Shown in pieces: positions 24,086-32,089 of a stretch of 51,667 nucleotides of DNA. The DNA is from JAJPHF01 sp035293805 (lineage in GTDB: Bacteria > Chloroflexota > UBA6077 > JAJPHF01). Under the pieces are notes generated by a model. The model ran no database searches. It worked only from the letters and a program-made list of their open reading frames with translations, and had not been told where the DNA came from. The stretch is taken from positions 1 through 51,667 of the forward strand of contig DATGMD010000074.1 in assembly GCA_035293805.1 (NCBI GenBank). The letters run 5' to 3'. Every line of letters starts with the position of its first letter. Position 1 is the stretch's first letter. The position numbers and the translations under genes are program-made.

Positions 24086-24151
24086 CGGCGTGCCTCCTTG
24101 CACTGGCGCACCAGCCCCATCGCCGGCGCGCTGTCACCGAGTTCCAAGGGT

Positions 24152-24157
24152 ATTGTA
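24152..24157 (-). promoter_or_regulatory. Candidate -10 box for pruA
   Basis: TACAAT on the minus strand in CCGTACAATACCC, 66 bases before the pruA start. No clear -35. Confidence 0.4.
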
Positions 24158-24349
24158 CGGCGCGCCGCCCGCCTGGCCGTGCGGCTGGGACCCGGCATCC
24201 CCGCAGCTTGCGTGCCCGCCAATGGCCGCGAAGCCGCCTCTGGGCCGCGAGGCAGAGGGCACGAATCCTGCCACATGGCTCCCAGATGGGAACCCGGCGG
24301 AACGGCCGCCGGCCCCCGCTCAACTCCGGGGAAGGAGGACCAGCCAGCG

Positions 24350-24538
24350 ATGATGGAAGGAACGCACCGCATGTCGCGCGCCGAAGCCGCCCGCAAGGGA
24401 GGGATCGCCGTCAGCTCCGATCGTCGGCACATGGCCGAGATCGGCCGCAAGGGCGGCCAGAGCGTCTCCCGGGACCGCGACCACATGGCTCGCATCGGCG
24501 AGAAGGGCGGCGCGGCCCGCCGCAGCCGCCATAACTAG
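24350..24538 (+). CDS. Small KGG-repeat stress-type protein
   Basis: A 62-residue hydrophilic protein with three KGG-type repeats: ARKGG, GRKGG and GEKGG, with the spacers SSDRRHMAEI and SRDRDHMARI nearly identical. It belongs to the KGG motif/GsiB-like group of general stress and desiccation proteins, which are natively flexible. GAAGGAGG lies 11 bases before the ATG at 24350; an internal ATG at 24371 with GGAAGGAA upstream is an alternative start that leaves all repeats intact. It is divergent from pruA and ends before a hairpin at 24551-24582. Confidence 0.8.
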   Translation: MMEGTHRMSRAEAARKGGIAVSSDRRHMAEIGRKGGQSVSRDRDHMARIGEKGGAARRSRHN

Positions 24539-24550
24539 CGCGCTGCGCTC

Positions 24551-24582
24551 GTTGGGGCCCCGCCGCCCGGGCCTACCCCAAC
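24551..24582 (+). terminator. Hairpin after the KGG gene
   Basis: GTTGGGG (24551-24557) pairs with CCCCAAC (24576-24582), with an inner CCC/GGG stem, 12 bases after the KGG stop codon. Confidence 0.5.
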
Positions 24583-24656
24583 CGGACGGCGGCCTCGCGC
24601 GCGGCCCGATCGGCTGCTGACGCGGCGGACGCGCTTCGGCGCGCCGCCGCGTCGTG

Positions 24657-24665
24657 TGCTAGAGT
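24657..24665 (+). promoter_or_regulatory. Extended -10 promoter candidate for the IMPase gene
   Basis: TGCTAGAGT (TG-N-TAnnnT), 39 bases before the GTG at 24705. Confidence 0.4.
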
Positions 24666-24704
24666 GCAGCGGAGCCTCCGACCGGGACGCGCGGGGAGCC
24701 AGGC

Positions 24705-25538
24705 GTGCATCGAGATGAGCCGAACCGCCGCCGCGAGGTCGCCGTAGGCGCGGCGCTCGCCGCCGGCCGACTGCTCCGGCAGCACTACGGCCGGCCCCAG
24801 CAGGTCGAGTACAAGGGCGAGATCGACCCGGTCACGGCGCTCGACCGCCAAGCCGAGACGCTCATCGTCACCCACATCCACGCCGCCTACCCCGACCACG
24901 CCATCCTCGCGGAGGAAGGCGGCGGCACGCCCGGCGCCGCCGACCACCGCTGGCTCGTCGATCCCATCGACGGCACCACCAACTACGCGCACGGCTACCC
25001 GGTCTTTGGCGTCTCCCTCGCCTACGAGCGCGCCGGCACGATCGTGCTTGGCGTCGTCTACGACCCGCTCCGCGAGGAGCTGTTCCTGGCGGAGGCCGGC
25101 GGCGGCGCGACGCTCAACGGCCGCCCTCTGCACGTCTCCACCACGCACACCCTCGCCCGCGGCCTTCTCAGCACCGGCTTTCCCTACGACCGGTCGCTCT
25201 ATCCGGCCTCGCTCCGCCGCTGGGAAACGCTGCTCTGGCAAGCGCAGGCCGTGCGTCGCGGCGGCTCCGCCGCCCTCGACCTGTGCTACGTCGCGGCCGG
25301 ACGCGCCGATGGCTACTGGGAGCAGCCCGTCCAGCCCTGGGACGTCGCCGCGGGCCTGCTGCTCGTGACGGAGGCCGGTGGCCAGGCCACGAGCTTCGCG
25401 GGCGGCCCGCCCGACGTCTACAGCGGCGCGCTCGTCGCCAGCAACGGCCGCATCCACGCCGAGCTGCTCGCCGCGCTCGCCGCCGCCGACGGCGACGCCG
25501 CTCCTCCGCTATCCTTGGGGGACACGCCCAATCCCTAG
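24705..25538 (+). CDS. Inositol monophosphatase-family phosphatase
   Basis: A 277-residue metal-dependent phosphatase. Metal ligands are Glu70/Glu71 (AEEGG), Asp86 and Asp89 in WLVDPIDGTTNYAHG, and the late Asp in QPWDVAAG. The Ala/Ser GGSAALDLCYVAAGRADGYWE stretch is typical of bacterial SuhB-like enzymes. Substrates of the family include inositol phosphates, histidinol phosphate, fructose bisphosphate and PAP; which one applies here is unclear. The GTG at 24705 has GGGGAG upstream. The polysaccharide deacetylase gene follows 36 bases later, probably in the same transcript. Confidence 0.9.
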   Translation: MHRDEPNRRREVAVGAALAAGRLLRQHYGRPQQVEYKGEIDPVTALDRQAETLIVTHIHAAYPDHAILAEEGGGTPGAADHRWLVDPIDGTTNYAHGYPVFGVSLAYERAGTIVLGVVYDPLREELFLAEAGGGATLNGRPLHVSTTHTLARGLLSTGFPYDRSLYPASLRRWETLLWQAQAVRRGGSAALDLCYVAAGRADGYWEQPVQPWDVAAGLLLVTEAGGQATSFAGGPPDVYSGALVASNGRIHAELLAALAAADGDAAPPLSLGDTPNP

Positions 25539-25574
25539 CCCGCCCCTCCGAGCGAGGGCCAGATGGAGGCTACC

Positions 25575-26387
25575 ATGTCGCGTGCAATCGCCCTGGCGGC
25601 GCTGGCCGCCCTCCTGCTGACCGCTGGCCCCGCGCGGGCAACGTCCTCCGCAGACGGCGAGGCGCTGGCGGGCGGCAGGCAAGAAAGGGCGCCCGCTCGC
25701 CTGGCGCCCGCGGCCGGCGTGGCTGCGCCCCTGCCCCAATTGCCCGACGCCCCCGGCCCGCGCTCGGTCACGCTCAGCCACGGCTCGACGAGCCGCCAGG
25801 TGGTCCACATGAGCTTCGACGCCGGCGCCGATCGCGGCTACGCCGAGGCGATCCTCGACACGCTCCAGGCCGAGGGCGTGCCGGCGAGCTTCGGCATGAC
25901 CGGCCAGTGGGCGCAGGCGAATCCCGACCTCGTGCAGCGCATGGTCGCCGAGGGCCACCAGCTCATCAACCACACCTGGGAGCACCGCTCCTGGACGGGT
26001 CTCTCGGATCACCGCGGCCACCAGACCGCCGCGCAGATCCAGGACACGCTCGACCGCACCGACGCGTTCCTAGTCGACCTGACCGGCCAAAGCACCAAGC
26101 CGTTCGTGCGCCCCCCCTACGGCGACTACGACAATGCCGCCCTGGAGGCGACCTACGCCGATGGCTACGGCTACAGCGTGATGTGGACCGTCGACTCCTG
26201 GGGCTGGCGAGGCATCCCCGCGACGCAAATCATCGAGCGCTGCCTGCGCCTCGCCGAGCCGGGCGCCATCATCCTGATGCACGTCGGCGTCGAGTCCCGC
26301 GATGGCCCGGCCCTCCAGTCCGTCATCAACGGCCTGCGCGACCGCGGCTACGGCTTCGTCAGCCTGCGCGACCTCTTCGAGTCGTAG
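25575..26387 (+). CDS. Polysaccharide deacetylase (NodB/CE4) family, secreted
   Basis: A 270-residue protein with a signal peptide (ALAALAALLLTAGPARA). The CE4 motifs are in order: SFDAGAD (Asp82), HTWEH (metal His133 and His137), RPPYGDYD, WTVDSWGW and ILMHVG. The usual second Asp of motif 1 is Ala (FDAG rather than FDDG), a variant found in other peptidoglycan or chitooligosaccharide deacetylase-like proteins. It probably removes N-acetyl groups from cell-wall glycans. The ATG at 25575 has GGAGG 6 bases upstream; an ATG at 25563 overlaps that site. Its stop abuts the stop of the convergent decarboxylase gene with no gap. Confidence 0.85.
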   Translation: MSRAIALAALAALLLTAGPARATSSADGEALAGGRQERAPARLAPAAGVAAPLPQLPDAPGPRSVTLSHGSTSRQVVHMSFDAGADRGYAEAILDTLQAEGVPASFGMTGQWAQANPDLVQRMVAEGHQLINHTWEHRSWTGLSDHRGHQTAAQIQDTLDRTDAFLVDLTGQSTKPFVRPPYGDYDNAALEATYADGYGYSVMWTVDSWGWRGIPATQIIERCLRLAEPGAIILMHVGVESRDGPALQSVINGLRDRGYGFVSLRDLFES

Positions 26388-27554
26388 TTAGCGCCCAGCC
26401 GACGCCAGCGCCGGCTCCTCCCGCGGGCGCCGCTCGGCGGCCCCCACGTCCTCGAACGCATGGACCGCGGGCGGCTCGAAGCCGTTGAAGCTCGACGCGT
26501 ACGACAGCGTGTAGGCGCCGGCGTTTAGGAAGTACACCCGGTCCCCCACGCTCAGCTCCGGCAGCGACACGTCCGTGGCGATCGTGTCCACGCTGTCGCA
26601 GCTCGGGCCGGCCAGCACGTAGTGCCGCGGCGGCCCCGTGCGCTCGGTGCGGATCTGGTAGCGGAACCCCTGGATCGCCTCCAGCAGCGCGTTGAACACC
26701 CCAGCGTCCAGGTACAGCCACCGCTCCTTCCCGCGCGTCGCCTGCCCGATGACCGTGGCCACCAGCATCGCCGCGTCGCCCACCAGCGCGCGGCCGGGCT
26801 CCACGGTCAGCTCCAGCTCGTCGGCCGGGAACAGGCTGCGCACCACCCGCATGGTCTCCCGGCCGATCTCCTCGACCGACGGCACCGGGCGCGTGTGCCG
26901 CACCGGGAACCCGCCCCCCAGGCTCAGCATCTGGAGCGCGATCCCGTCCGCCGCCAGCTCCCGCCAGATCTCGTGACAGAGCATCAGCGCGCTCGACCAG
27001 CTCTCCTTGTCGAGGCACTGCGAGCCGACGTGGAACGTCAGCCCATACGGCTGCAAGCCAAACGCCCGCGCCTCCCGCAACAGCTGCACCGCGTCCGCGC
27101 CGCCCGCGCCGTACTTCTTGGCCAGCGGCCACTCGCTCCCGGAGTTGTCCACGGTCAGCCGGACGTACACTCGGCTCCCCGGCGCGTGGTGGGCCAGCTT
27201 GATCAGCTCCGCCCGCGAGTCCACCGCGAAGCGGTCCACCCCGGCGGCATACGCCGCCTGGATGAACGGCACGGCCTTGATCGGATTGCTCGACATGACA
27301 CGGCTGGCGGGCACGCCCAGGTCGCGCACCGCCCGCAGCTCGACGTGCGACGATACCTCGAAGCCCGACCCGAGCGCCGCCAGCGTGCGCAGCACCTCGG
27401 GATGCGGGTTGGCCTTCACCGCGTAGTAGCAGTCGGCCTCGGGCAGCGCGGCGCGCAGGCGGCCGTAGGCTCGCCGCAGCGTCGCCCGGTCCAGGAGCAG
27501 GACGGGAGTGTCGAGCCCCCGGCTCATCTCCACCAAGCGTCGGCTGAAGCGCAT
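26388..27554 (-). CDS. Ornithine/diaminopimelate-type PLP decarboxylase (fold III), likely ornithine decarboxylase
   Basis: A 388-residue alanine-racemase-fold decarboxylase. PLP lysine is Lys47 (YYAVKANP). Other landmarks are FHVGSQC, SLGGGFPV, EPGRALV and the catalytic Cys319 in GPSCDSVD, followed by NAGAYT. The GPxCDSxD and NAGAYT strings are those of eukaryotic-type ornithine/lysine decarboxylase. It would make putrescine from ornithine. The spermidine synthase gene diverges from it 205 bases away and speD is nearby, which supports the polyamine role; lysine or carboxynorspermidine as substrate cannot be excluded. The ATG at 27554 has AAGGGGG upstream. Confidence 0.9.
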   Translation of the reverse strand: MRFSRRLVEMSRGLDTPVLLLDRATLRRAYGRLRAALPEADCYYAVKANPHPEVLRTLAALGSGFEVSSHVELRAVRDLGVPASRVMSSNPIKAVPFIQAAYAAGVDRFAVDSRAELIKLAHHAPGSRVYVRLTVDNSGSEWPLAKKYGAGGADAVQLLREARAFGLQPYGLTFHVGSQCLDKESWSSALMLCHEIWRELAADGIALQMLSLGGGFPVRHTRPVPSVEEIGRETMRVVRSLFPADELELTVEPGRALVGDAAMLVATVIGQATRGKERWLYLDAGVFNALLEAIQGFRYQIRTERTGPPRHYVLAGPSCDSVDTIATDVSLPELSVGDRVYFLNAGAYTLSYASSFNGFEPPAVHAFEDVGAAERRPREEPALASAGR

Positions 27555-27759
27555 GCGGTGTTCCCCCTTACCTCGTCAAGGGTGGTCGGCCGTGGCAGGG
27601 CATCCCGCACGGCAACGCGTCATCGAGAGACCATTAGTGCGGTAGGCTAAGTAGTGAAGGCCGCGGTCGGCGGCGCGCGCCCGGTCGGCGCGCGCGACAC
27701 CCCGAGCCGCCCTACCTCCCGCGCCGGGCTCGCCCGGCCCGGCTGCCCAGGAGCCGCCC

Positions 27760-28665
27760 ATGTCCATCTGGTTCGAGTTCGCCAACCGCCGCGGCGAGAA
27801 CATCGCCCGGGCGGTCACGCAGGTCATCCTCCACCAGCAGACCCAGTTCCAGACGCTCGACGTGGTCGACACCGTCGCCTATGGCCGGGCGCTGTTCCTC
27901 GACGACAAGATCCAGTCCGCCGAGCGAGACGAGTTCATCTACCACGAGGCGCTGGTCCACCCGGCCATGATCCTCGCCGAGGCGCCCCGCACCGTGTTCA
28001 TCGCCGGCGGCGGCGAGGGCGCCACCCTGCGCGAGGTGCTGCGCCATCGCTCCGTCGAGCGCGTCGTCATGGTCGACATCGACGCCGCCGCCGTCCAGGC
28101 CTGCCGCGACTACCTGCCCCAGTGGCAGCAGGGCGCCTACGACGATCCCCGCCTCACGCTGCTCCACGCCGACGCCCGCCAGACGCTCGCCGACAGCCAG
28201 GAGCAGTTCGACGCCGTAATCGTGGACATCACCGACCCGCTGGCCGGCGGCCCCTCCTACCGCCTGTTCACCCGCGAGTTCTACGAGCTGGTGGCCGCCC
28301 GCCTGAGCCCTCGCGGCGCCCTCGCCGTGCAGGCCGAGAGCACGGATATTGGCGTCTGGGACGCCCACCTGGCCGTCGTCCACACGGTGCGCCAGGTGTT
28401 CCCCCACGTCGCGCCGTACCGCGCGCACGTGCCCTCGTTCAGCGAGAGCTGGGGTTTCCTGGTGGCCTCGCAGACAACCGACGCGGCAACCCTCGGCCCG
28501 GCCGCCGTGGACGCCCGCCTCGCGGCCGCCGGGCTCGGCGACCTGCGCTTCTACGACGGCATCACGCACCAGGCGCTGTTCCACCTGCCGCGCCCGCTGC
28601 GCCAGGCCCAGGCCGCCTGGGACCGCACCATCACCGACGCCGCCCCCATCGTCCTCGACGTCTAA
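27760..28665 (+). CDS. speE: Spermidine synthase (aminopropyltransferase)
   Basis: A 301-residue enzyme that moves the aminopropyl group from decarboxylated SAM to putrescine. Landmarks are HPAM (67-70), the nucleotide-binding GGGEG (83-87), MVDIDAA for the ribose contact, and the catalytic region DITDP (Asp156, Asp159). A C-terminal extension ends QAAWDRTITDAAPIVLDV. The acceptor could be agmatine or spermidine, as in thermophile homologues, so the precise polyamine is not fixed. The ATG at 27760 follows AGGAGCC. It converges on speD, with a perfect hairpin between. Confidence 0.92.
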   Translation: MSIWFEFANRRGENIARAVTQVILHQQTQFQTLDVVDTVAYGRALFLDDKIQSAERDEFIYHEALVHPAMILAEAPRTVFIAGGGEGATLREVLRHRSVERVVMVDIDAAAVQACRDYLPQWQQGAYDDPRLTLLHADARQTLADSQEQFDAVIVDITDPLAGGPSYRLFTREFYELVAARLSPRGALAVQAESTDIGVWDAHLAVVHTVRQVFPHVAPYRAHVPSFSESWGFLVASQTTDAATLGPAAVDARLAAAGLGDLRFYDGITHQALFHLPRPLRQAQAAWDRTITDAAPIVLDV

Positions 28666-28689
28666 CACCCAATCCGGCGGTAGAGTTCC

Positions 28690-28822
28690 CCTACTCCCTC
28701 TCCCCCTGGGAGAGGGCCGAGGTGAGGGCCTTCCCTCGTCCTCCCCCTCTCCCTCAGGAGAGGGGGGCAGCGGGGTGAGGTCCGTCCCTCCCCCTCTCCC
28801 CCTGGGAGAGGGCCGGGGTGAG
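28690..28822. repeat. Three tandem CCCTCTCC/GGGAGAGGG palindromic elements
   Basis: Each copy has an arm like CCCCTCTCCC, a short loop (CTG or CAG) and GGGAGAGGG, followed by GGTGAGGG or GGGGTGAGGTCCGTCC. Copies lie at about 28692-28728, 28743-28786 and 28792-28822. They are in the gap between the convergent genes speE and speD. Confidence 0.8.
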
Positions 28823-28848
28823 GGTCCGCCCCGCCCGCGGGTCAACCG

Positions 28849-28883
28849 CCGCCGGCCCGGGAGCCCTGCTCCCGGGCCGGCGG
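28849..28883. terminator. Bidirectional terminator hairpin between speE and speD
   Basis: A perfect 15-bp stem, CCGCCGGCCCGGGAG (28849-28863) with CTCCCGGGCCGGCGG (28869-28883), 5-base loop. It ends 3 bases before the speD stop. Confidence 0.75.
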
Positions 28884-28885
28884 CC

Positions 28886-29275
28886 CTAGTCAGCCCCTGC
28901 CGCTACCGGCTCCTCGACCGGCGTGCCCTCGTCGAGGACGATGCCGCGAGTCATCTCCATCGACTCGATCCGCTCCGGCGCGAAGAACTCGCGCAGCACC
29001 GGAAGTGCCGCCGTCGGGTCCTTGCGCGCGCCGCAGGTGAAGATGTCGATGGCCGCGTAGCCGAGTTCGGGCCAGGTATGGATGTTGACGTGCGATTCCG
29101 CCAGCACCGCCACGCCCGTCACCCCGATCGGCTCGAACGGGTACACCCGCAGGTCGAGAAGGGTCACGTCGCACGCCGCGACTACCTCGCGCAGGGCCTG
29201 CTCGACCGCGTCGGGCGAGTTCAGGTTCCTGCAGCCCCACAGCTCGAGCACCAGGTGCCGTCCAACGCTTCGCAC
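28886..29275 (-). CDS. speD: S-adenosylmethionine decarboxylase proenzyme (pyruvoyl type)
   Basis: A 129-residue class 1B AdoMet decarboxylase that supplies the aminopropyl donor to SpeE. The self-processing site is Glu60-Ser61 in LAESHVNIHTWPE; Ser61 becomes the pyruvoyl group. His66 and Cys81 (FTCGARKDP) match the processing and catalytic residues of the Thermotoga enzyme. The GTG at 29275 gives MRSVGRHLVLELWGC, the family start, with GGAGGTGA 8 bases upstream; longer frames are untranslated leader. It is preceded by a long structured interval without genes. Confidence 0.95.
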   Translation of the reverse strand: MRSVGRHLVLELWGCRNLNSPDAVEQALREVVAACDVTLLDLRVYPFEPIGVTGVAVLAESHVNIHTWPELGYAAIDIFTCGARKDPTAALPVLREFFAPERIESMEMTRGIVLDEGTPVEEPVAAGAD

Positions 29276-29410
29276 CGCGTTCACCTCCACCCGTGAATCG
29301 CCGCCGGTGGGCGGCAGCCGGCGCCGTGCCCGGTCGCCGACGGGACTATCACCCCCTTCGGTGCCCGCTCCCGCGCCGCACCTAACGGTGGCGGGAACCG
29401 GAGCACCGTG
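29276..29410 (-). promoter_or_regulatory. Structured 5-prime leader of speD, possible cis-regulatory RNA
   Basis: On the minus strand a long hairpin covers 29407-29360: GGTGCTCCGGTTCCCGC pairs with GCGGGAGCGGGCACC, capped by CACC-GTTA-GGTG. It is followed by GAAGGGGGTGATAGTCCCG and then the ribosome site GGAGGTGA. I could not match it to a known riboswitch; FMN, cobalamin, SAM and ydaO patterns were compared by eye and do not fit. A polyamine- or SAM-linked control function is only a hypothesis. Confidence 0.35.
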
Positions 29411-30210
29411 CGCGCGCCTGGCCCTCGGGAGAGCGCCGGGCGCATCGTCCAAGCGCGCGCTGCCCCGCGACGCGCCGCGTGGCGAGTCGGGACACGCGCA
29501 ACCACGGCCAGAGGCCGGATGAGATCGGGGCCGCCTACGATTGGGGACGAGTCAGCAGCGACGGGGGGCGGCGTTAGCCCGCGGGGGGAAAGCCGCCTCG
29601 CTCCGTCCTCAGGGGTCCGCCAGTGCACTGCCAGTCCTCCCCGGTGCGCACGCGAGCGCGCGCGCAAGCTCAACACCTGGGGGCGAATCCGCCAACGCCC
29701 TACGCCGGATGGCTCCGGCGTGGTGCCAGGGACAGGCAGGGCTGTACGTCATCGTTGGTCCCCACGACAAAGCACCACCCCCAGGTGGCCCCGCGCCTGA
29801 GCGCGGCGCAGCGTGGATCGCACGCTGCGGGGTGTGTAGCCAACCCCAGAAAATGGTGCTGTGCGCGCCTCTATGGCCGCCCGTAAGCGGCTGCTGTCGG
29901 CAGCCCCCACGGGAGCATGGGCCCCCGGGACGCAGAAAGGAGTATAGCATACGCCGCCCCAAACCACCCGCCTTCCCCGCGCCCGGCTTGACGCCGCCGC
30001 GCGTCCTCCCCACAATCCCGGCGACGGCCGCGCGCCGGCGCAAGCGAGCGGCGCCGCGGATCGCCCGCGACCGGTTCGGGCGGCTCCCCATCGCCGGCCG
30101 GCCACTCCCGTGCTCGGCCGGCCCGAGCGCGCCGCCGGGCCGCGCGTAAACCATCGAGGGGTAGCAGCGCTCGTGCCGAGGGGCGCGCGGGCGCCGAGAG
30201 GAGCGGGCGC
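29411..30210. other. Gene-free 800-bp interval with many strong RNA-type hairpins
   Basis: No reading frame here looks like a protein. The stretch 29690-29930 is dense in inverted repeats: CCAACGCCCT-ACGCCGGA with TCCGGCGT, AGGG (29738-29741) and CGTTGG (29753-29758) form one continuous branched fold; further hairpins are 29775-29788, 29791-29806, 29808-29828 (8-bp stem) and 29889-29905. An extended -10 on the minus strand at 29941-29949 would start a transcript through them. It may be a non-coding RNA or part of a very long speD leader. No match to RNase P RNA, tmRNA or SRP RNA cores was seen. Confidence 0.4.
29941..29949 (-). promoter_or_regulatory. Extended -10 promoter candidate facing the structured interval
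   Basis: TGCTATACT on the minus strand (TG-N-TATACT), part of a palindromic GTATAGCATAC. Transcription would run through 29930-29690 toward speD. Confidence 0.45.
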
Positions 30211-31302
30211 ATGGTGCTCATCCTGCGGCCGGAGGACACGCGCGGCCTCATCACGATGGCGGAGGCCATCGCCGCCACCGAGACGGCGTTCCGCGACTGG
30301 GCCGCCTATCCCGGCGTCAACGCGCCGCGCCGCCGCATCCACGTGCCGTCCGGCGTGCGCGTGAGCGTGCACCAGGGCGGTACGCCGACGCTGGGCATGA
30401 CGGGCCTGTTCACCCACTGCGAGCTGGTCCACCCGATGGCCGAGGAGCAAGTCTACGACGCCATCGCCGACCCGGCCTACGTGCTGTTCGACGGCCAGAG
30501 CGGCGCGCTCGCCTGCGTCATCCTCGGTGAGCTGACGCCCGCCGAGATGCCCGACACCATGGTCATGACCGGCCTGCGCACCGCCACGACGAGCGCCGTG
30601 GGCACCAAGCTCCTCGCCCGCCCCGACACGCGCTCCGTCGGCCTGTTCGGCGCGGGCAGCCAGTCCCGCTACCATCTCCTCGCGCTCGCGGCCCTCTGGC
30701 CCCTGACGCAGATCAAGGTCTACCGCCGCGACGCCGCCGAGCGCCGCCGCTTCGCCGAGGAGATGACCGACGCGCTGCACACGGAGGTAGTGCCGGTCGA
30801 TCGGCCAGAGGACGTGGTGCGCGGCGTCGACGTGGTGCTGGCCGCCACCAACGCCAGCGTACCCGTCTTCGATGGCGCCTGGCTGGAGCCCGGCCAGCAC
30901 GTTACCAGCATCGTCGGCAGCAACGTGGGCCTCGTGCAGGGCGGGTTTGCGCCCCGCAAGCGCCGCGAGATCGACGACACTACCCTGCGGCGCATGGACG
31001 CCATCGTGGCCGCCTCGCGCGCCCAGGTCTTCCAGGACCAGCAGGGCGACCTCTACGACCCGATCCAGCAAGGCGTCATCCGCGACGACCGGCTCCTCGA
31101 ACTAGGCGACGTCCTCGCGGGCCGCGCGCCCGGCCGCACCAGCCCCACGCAGCTTACCCTTTACAAGAACAACGCCGGCCAGGGCGTCGCCGACGTCGCG
31201 ATAGCCGCCCGCGTCTACGCCCGCGCCCGCGAGCGCGGCCTCGGCTTCAAGCTGCCATTGGGCCTCTGGGCCTCCCGCGCCCAACGCCCAACCGAGCCCT
31301 GA
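30211..31302 (+). CDS. Ornithine cyclodeaminase/mu-crystallin family protein
   Basis: A 363-residue NAD(P)-dependent enzyme of the OCD/mu-crystallin family. The N-terminal dimerisation part includes TGLRTATTSAVGTKLLARP, where Arg and Lys contact substrate in the family. The Rossmann motif is GLFGAGSQSRYHL (about 145-157). The late EVDVVLAATNASVPVF-like segment (GVDVVLAATNAS) is typical. True OCD turns ornithine into proline with loss of ammonia; relatives are alanine or imine dehydrogenases. Closeness to the ornithine decarboxylase and to proline genes makes ornithine a plausible substrate, not a proven one. The ATG at 30211 has AGAGGAG upstream. The ABC ATPase gene starts 2 bases after its stop. 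Confidence 0.85.
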   Translation: MVLILRPEDTRGLITMAEAIAATETAFRDWAAYPGVNAPRRRIHVPSGVRVSVHQGGTPTLGMTGLFTHCELVHPMAEEQVYDAIADPAYVLFDGQSGALACVILGELTPAEMPDTMVMTGLRTATTSAVGTKLLARPDTRSVGLFGAGSQSRYHLLALAALWPLTQIKVYRRDAAERRRFAEEMTDALHTEVVPVDRPEDVVRGVDVVLAATNASVPVFDGAWLEPGQHVTSIVGSNVGLVQGGFAPRKRREIDDTTLRRMDAIVAASRAQVFQDQQGDLYDPIQQGVIRDDRLLELGDVLAGRAPGRTSPTQLTLYKNNAGQGVADVAIAARVYARARERGLGFKLPLGLWASRAQRPTEP

Positions 31303-31304
31303 GC

Positions 31305-32069
31305 ATGGCGCGTGCTGCCCCGCTGATCGAAGCGATCGATCTGCATCGCTCCTTCGGACAGAAACAAGCCGTGAACGGCATCAGCTTGCAAGTGTATCCC
31401 GGCGAGCTGTTCGGCTTCCTCGGCCCGAACGGCGCCGGGAAGACGACCACCATCAAGATGCTCATCGGCGTCCTGCGCCCCACCGCCGGCCACGCCCGTA
31501 TCGGCGGGTTCGACATCCAGCGCGAGCCGCGGCCCGCCAAGCGCCTGCTCGGCTACGTGCCAGCCGAGCCGGCCCTGCCAGCCCGGATGAGCGCCCGCGA
31601 GTATCTGGATTACGTGGGCGGTCTCTATCGAGTGCCGCCAGCCGAAGCGAGGCGCCGCGCCGAAGAGTGGCTCCGTGTCTTCGACCTTGCTGACCAGGCC
31701 GACGATCTGGTCGACGGCTACTCGCACGGTATGCGCCAGAAGACGACGATCGCCGGCGCACTTCTGCACCAACCGAAGGTGTTGTTCCTCGACGAGCCCA
31801 CGGTCGGTCTCGACCCGCATGGCGCCCGACTGGTCAAGGACATTCTCCGTGAGATGGCGGCGCGCGGCGCGGCGGTGTTTCTTACGACTCACATCATGGA
31901 GATCGCCGAGCGCATGTGTGATCGCATCGCTATCGTCGACCGCGGCCGGGTGGTCGCTAGCGGGACCATGGACGAGCTGCGCCGCGGCGCTACCACGTCG
32001 CTGGAGGACCTGTTCCTTGGCCTGACCGGCGGTCACGAAGACGCGGCGATCGCCGCCGCGCTTGGCTAA
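31305..32069 (+). CDS. ABC-2 type transporter ATP-binding protein
   Basis: A 254-residue ATPase. Walker A is GPNGAGKTT (40-48), the signature is the less usual YSHGMRQK, Walker B is VLFLDEPTVGLDP and the switch His is in TTHIME. It is of the CcmA/EcsA type that pairs with multi-spanning exporter permeases. It begins 2 bases after the cyclodeaminase stop without its own ribosome site, so translation is probably coupled. The permease gene follows after 20 bases. Confidence 0.92.
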   Translation: MARAAPLIEAIDLHRSFGQKQAVNGISLQVYPGELFGFLGPNGAGKTTTIKMLIGVLRPTAGHARIGGFDIQREPRPAKRLLGYVPAEPALPARMSAREYLDYVGGLYRVPPAEARRRAEEWLRVFDLADQADDLVDGYSHGMRQKTTIAGALLHQPKVLFLDEPTVGLDPHGARLVKDILREMAARGAAVFLTTHIMEIAERMCDRIAIVDRGRVVASGTMDELRRGATTSLEDLFLGLTGGHEDAAIAAALG

Positions 32070-32089
32070 ACACGTTGCCCGGGTAATCT

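Noticed and set aside
28690..28822. CRISPR array
   Set aside because: Units are palindromic, irregularly spaced, and have no unique spacers; no cas genes are present.
29300..29410. FMN, cobalamin, SAM or ydaO riboswitch before speD
   Set aside because: Partial resemblances (GGTGATAGTCCC, GGTGC..GGCACC) do not extend to the conserved cores of any of these classes.
29286..29452. 188-residue form of SpeD
   Set aside because: The extra N-terminus is low-complexity and contains the ribosome site; the 129-residue form matches the family start exactly.
29609..30154. 181-codon minus frame upstream of speD
   Set aside because: Composition is Gly/Arg/Pro/Ala-rich with no recognisable domain, and it overlaps a dense set of hairpins. 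Better explained as untranslated.
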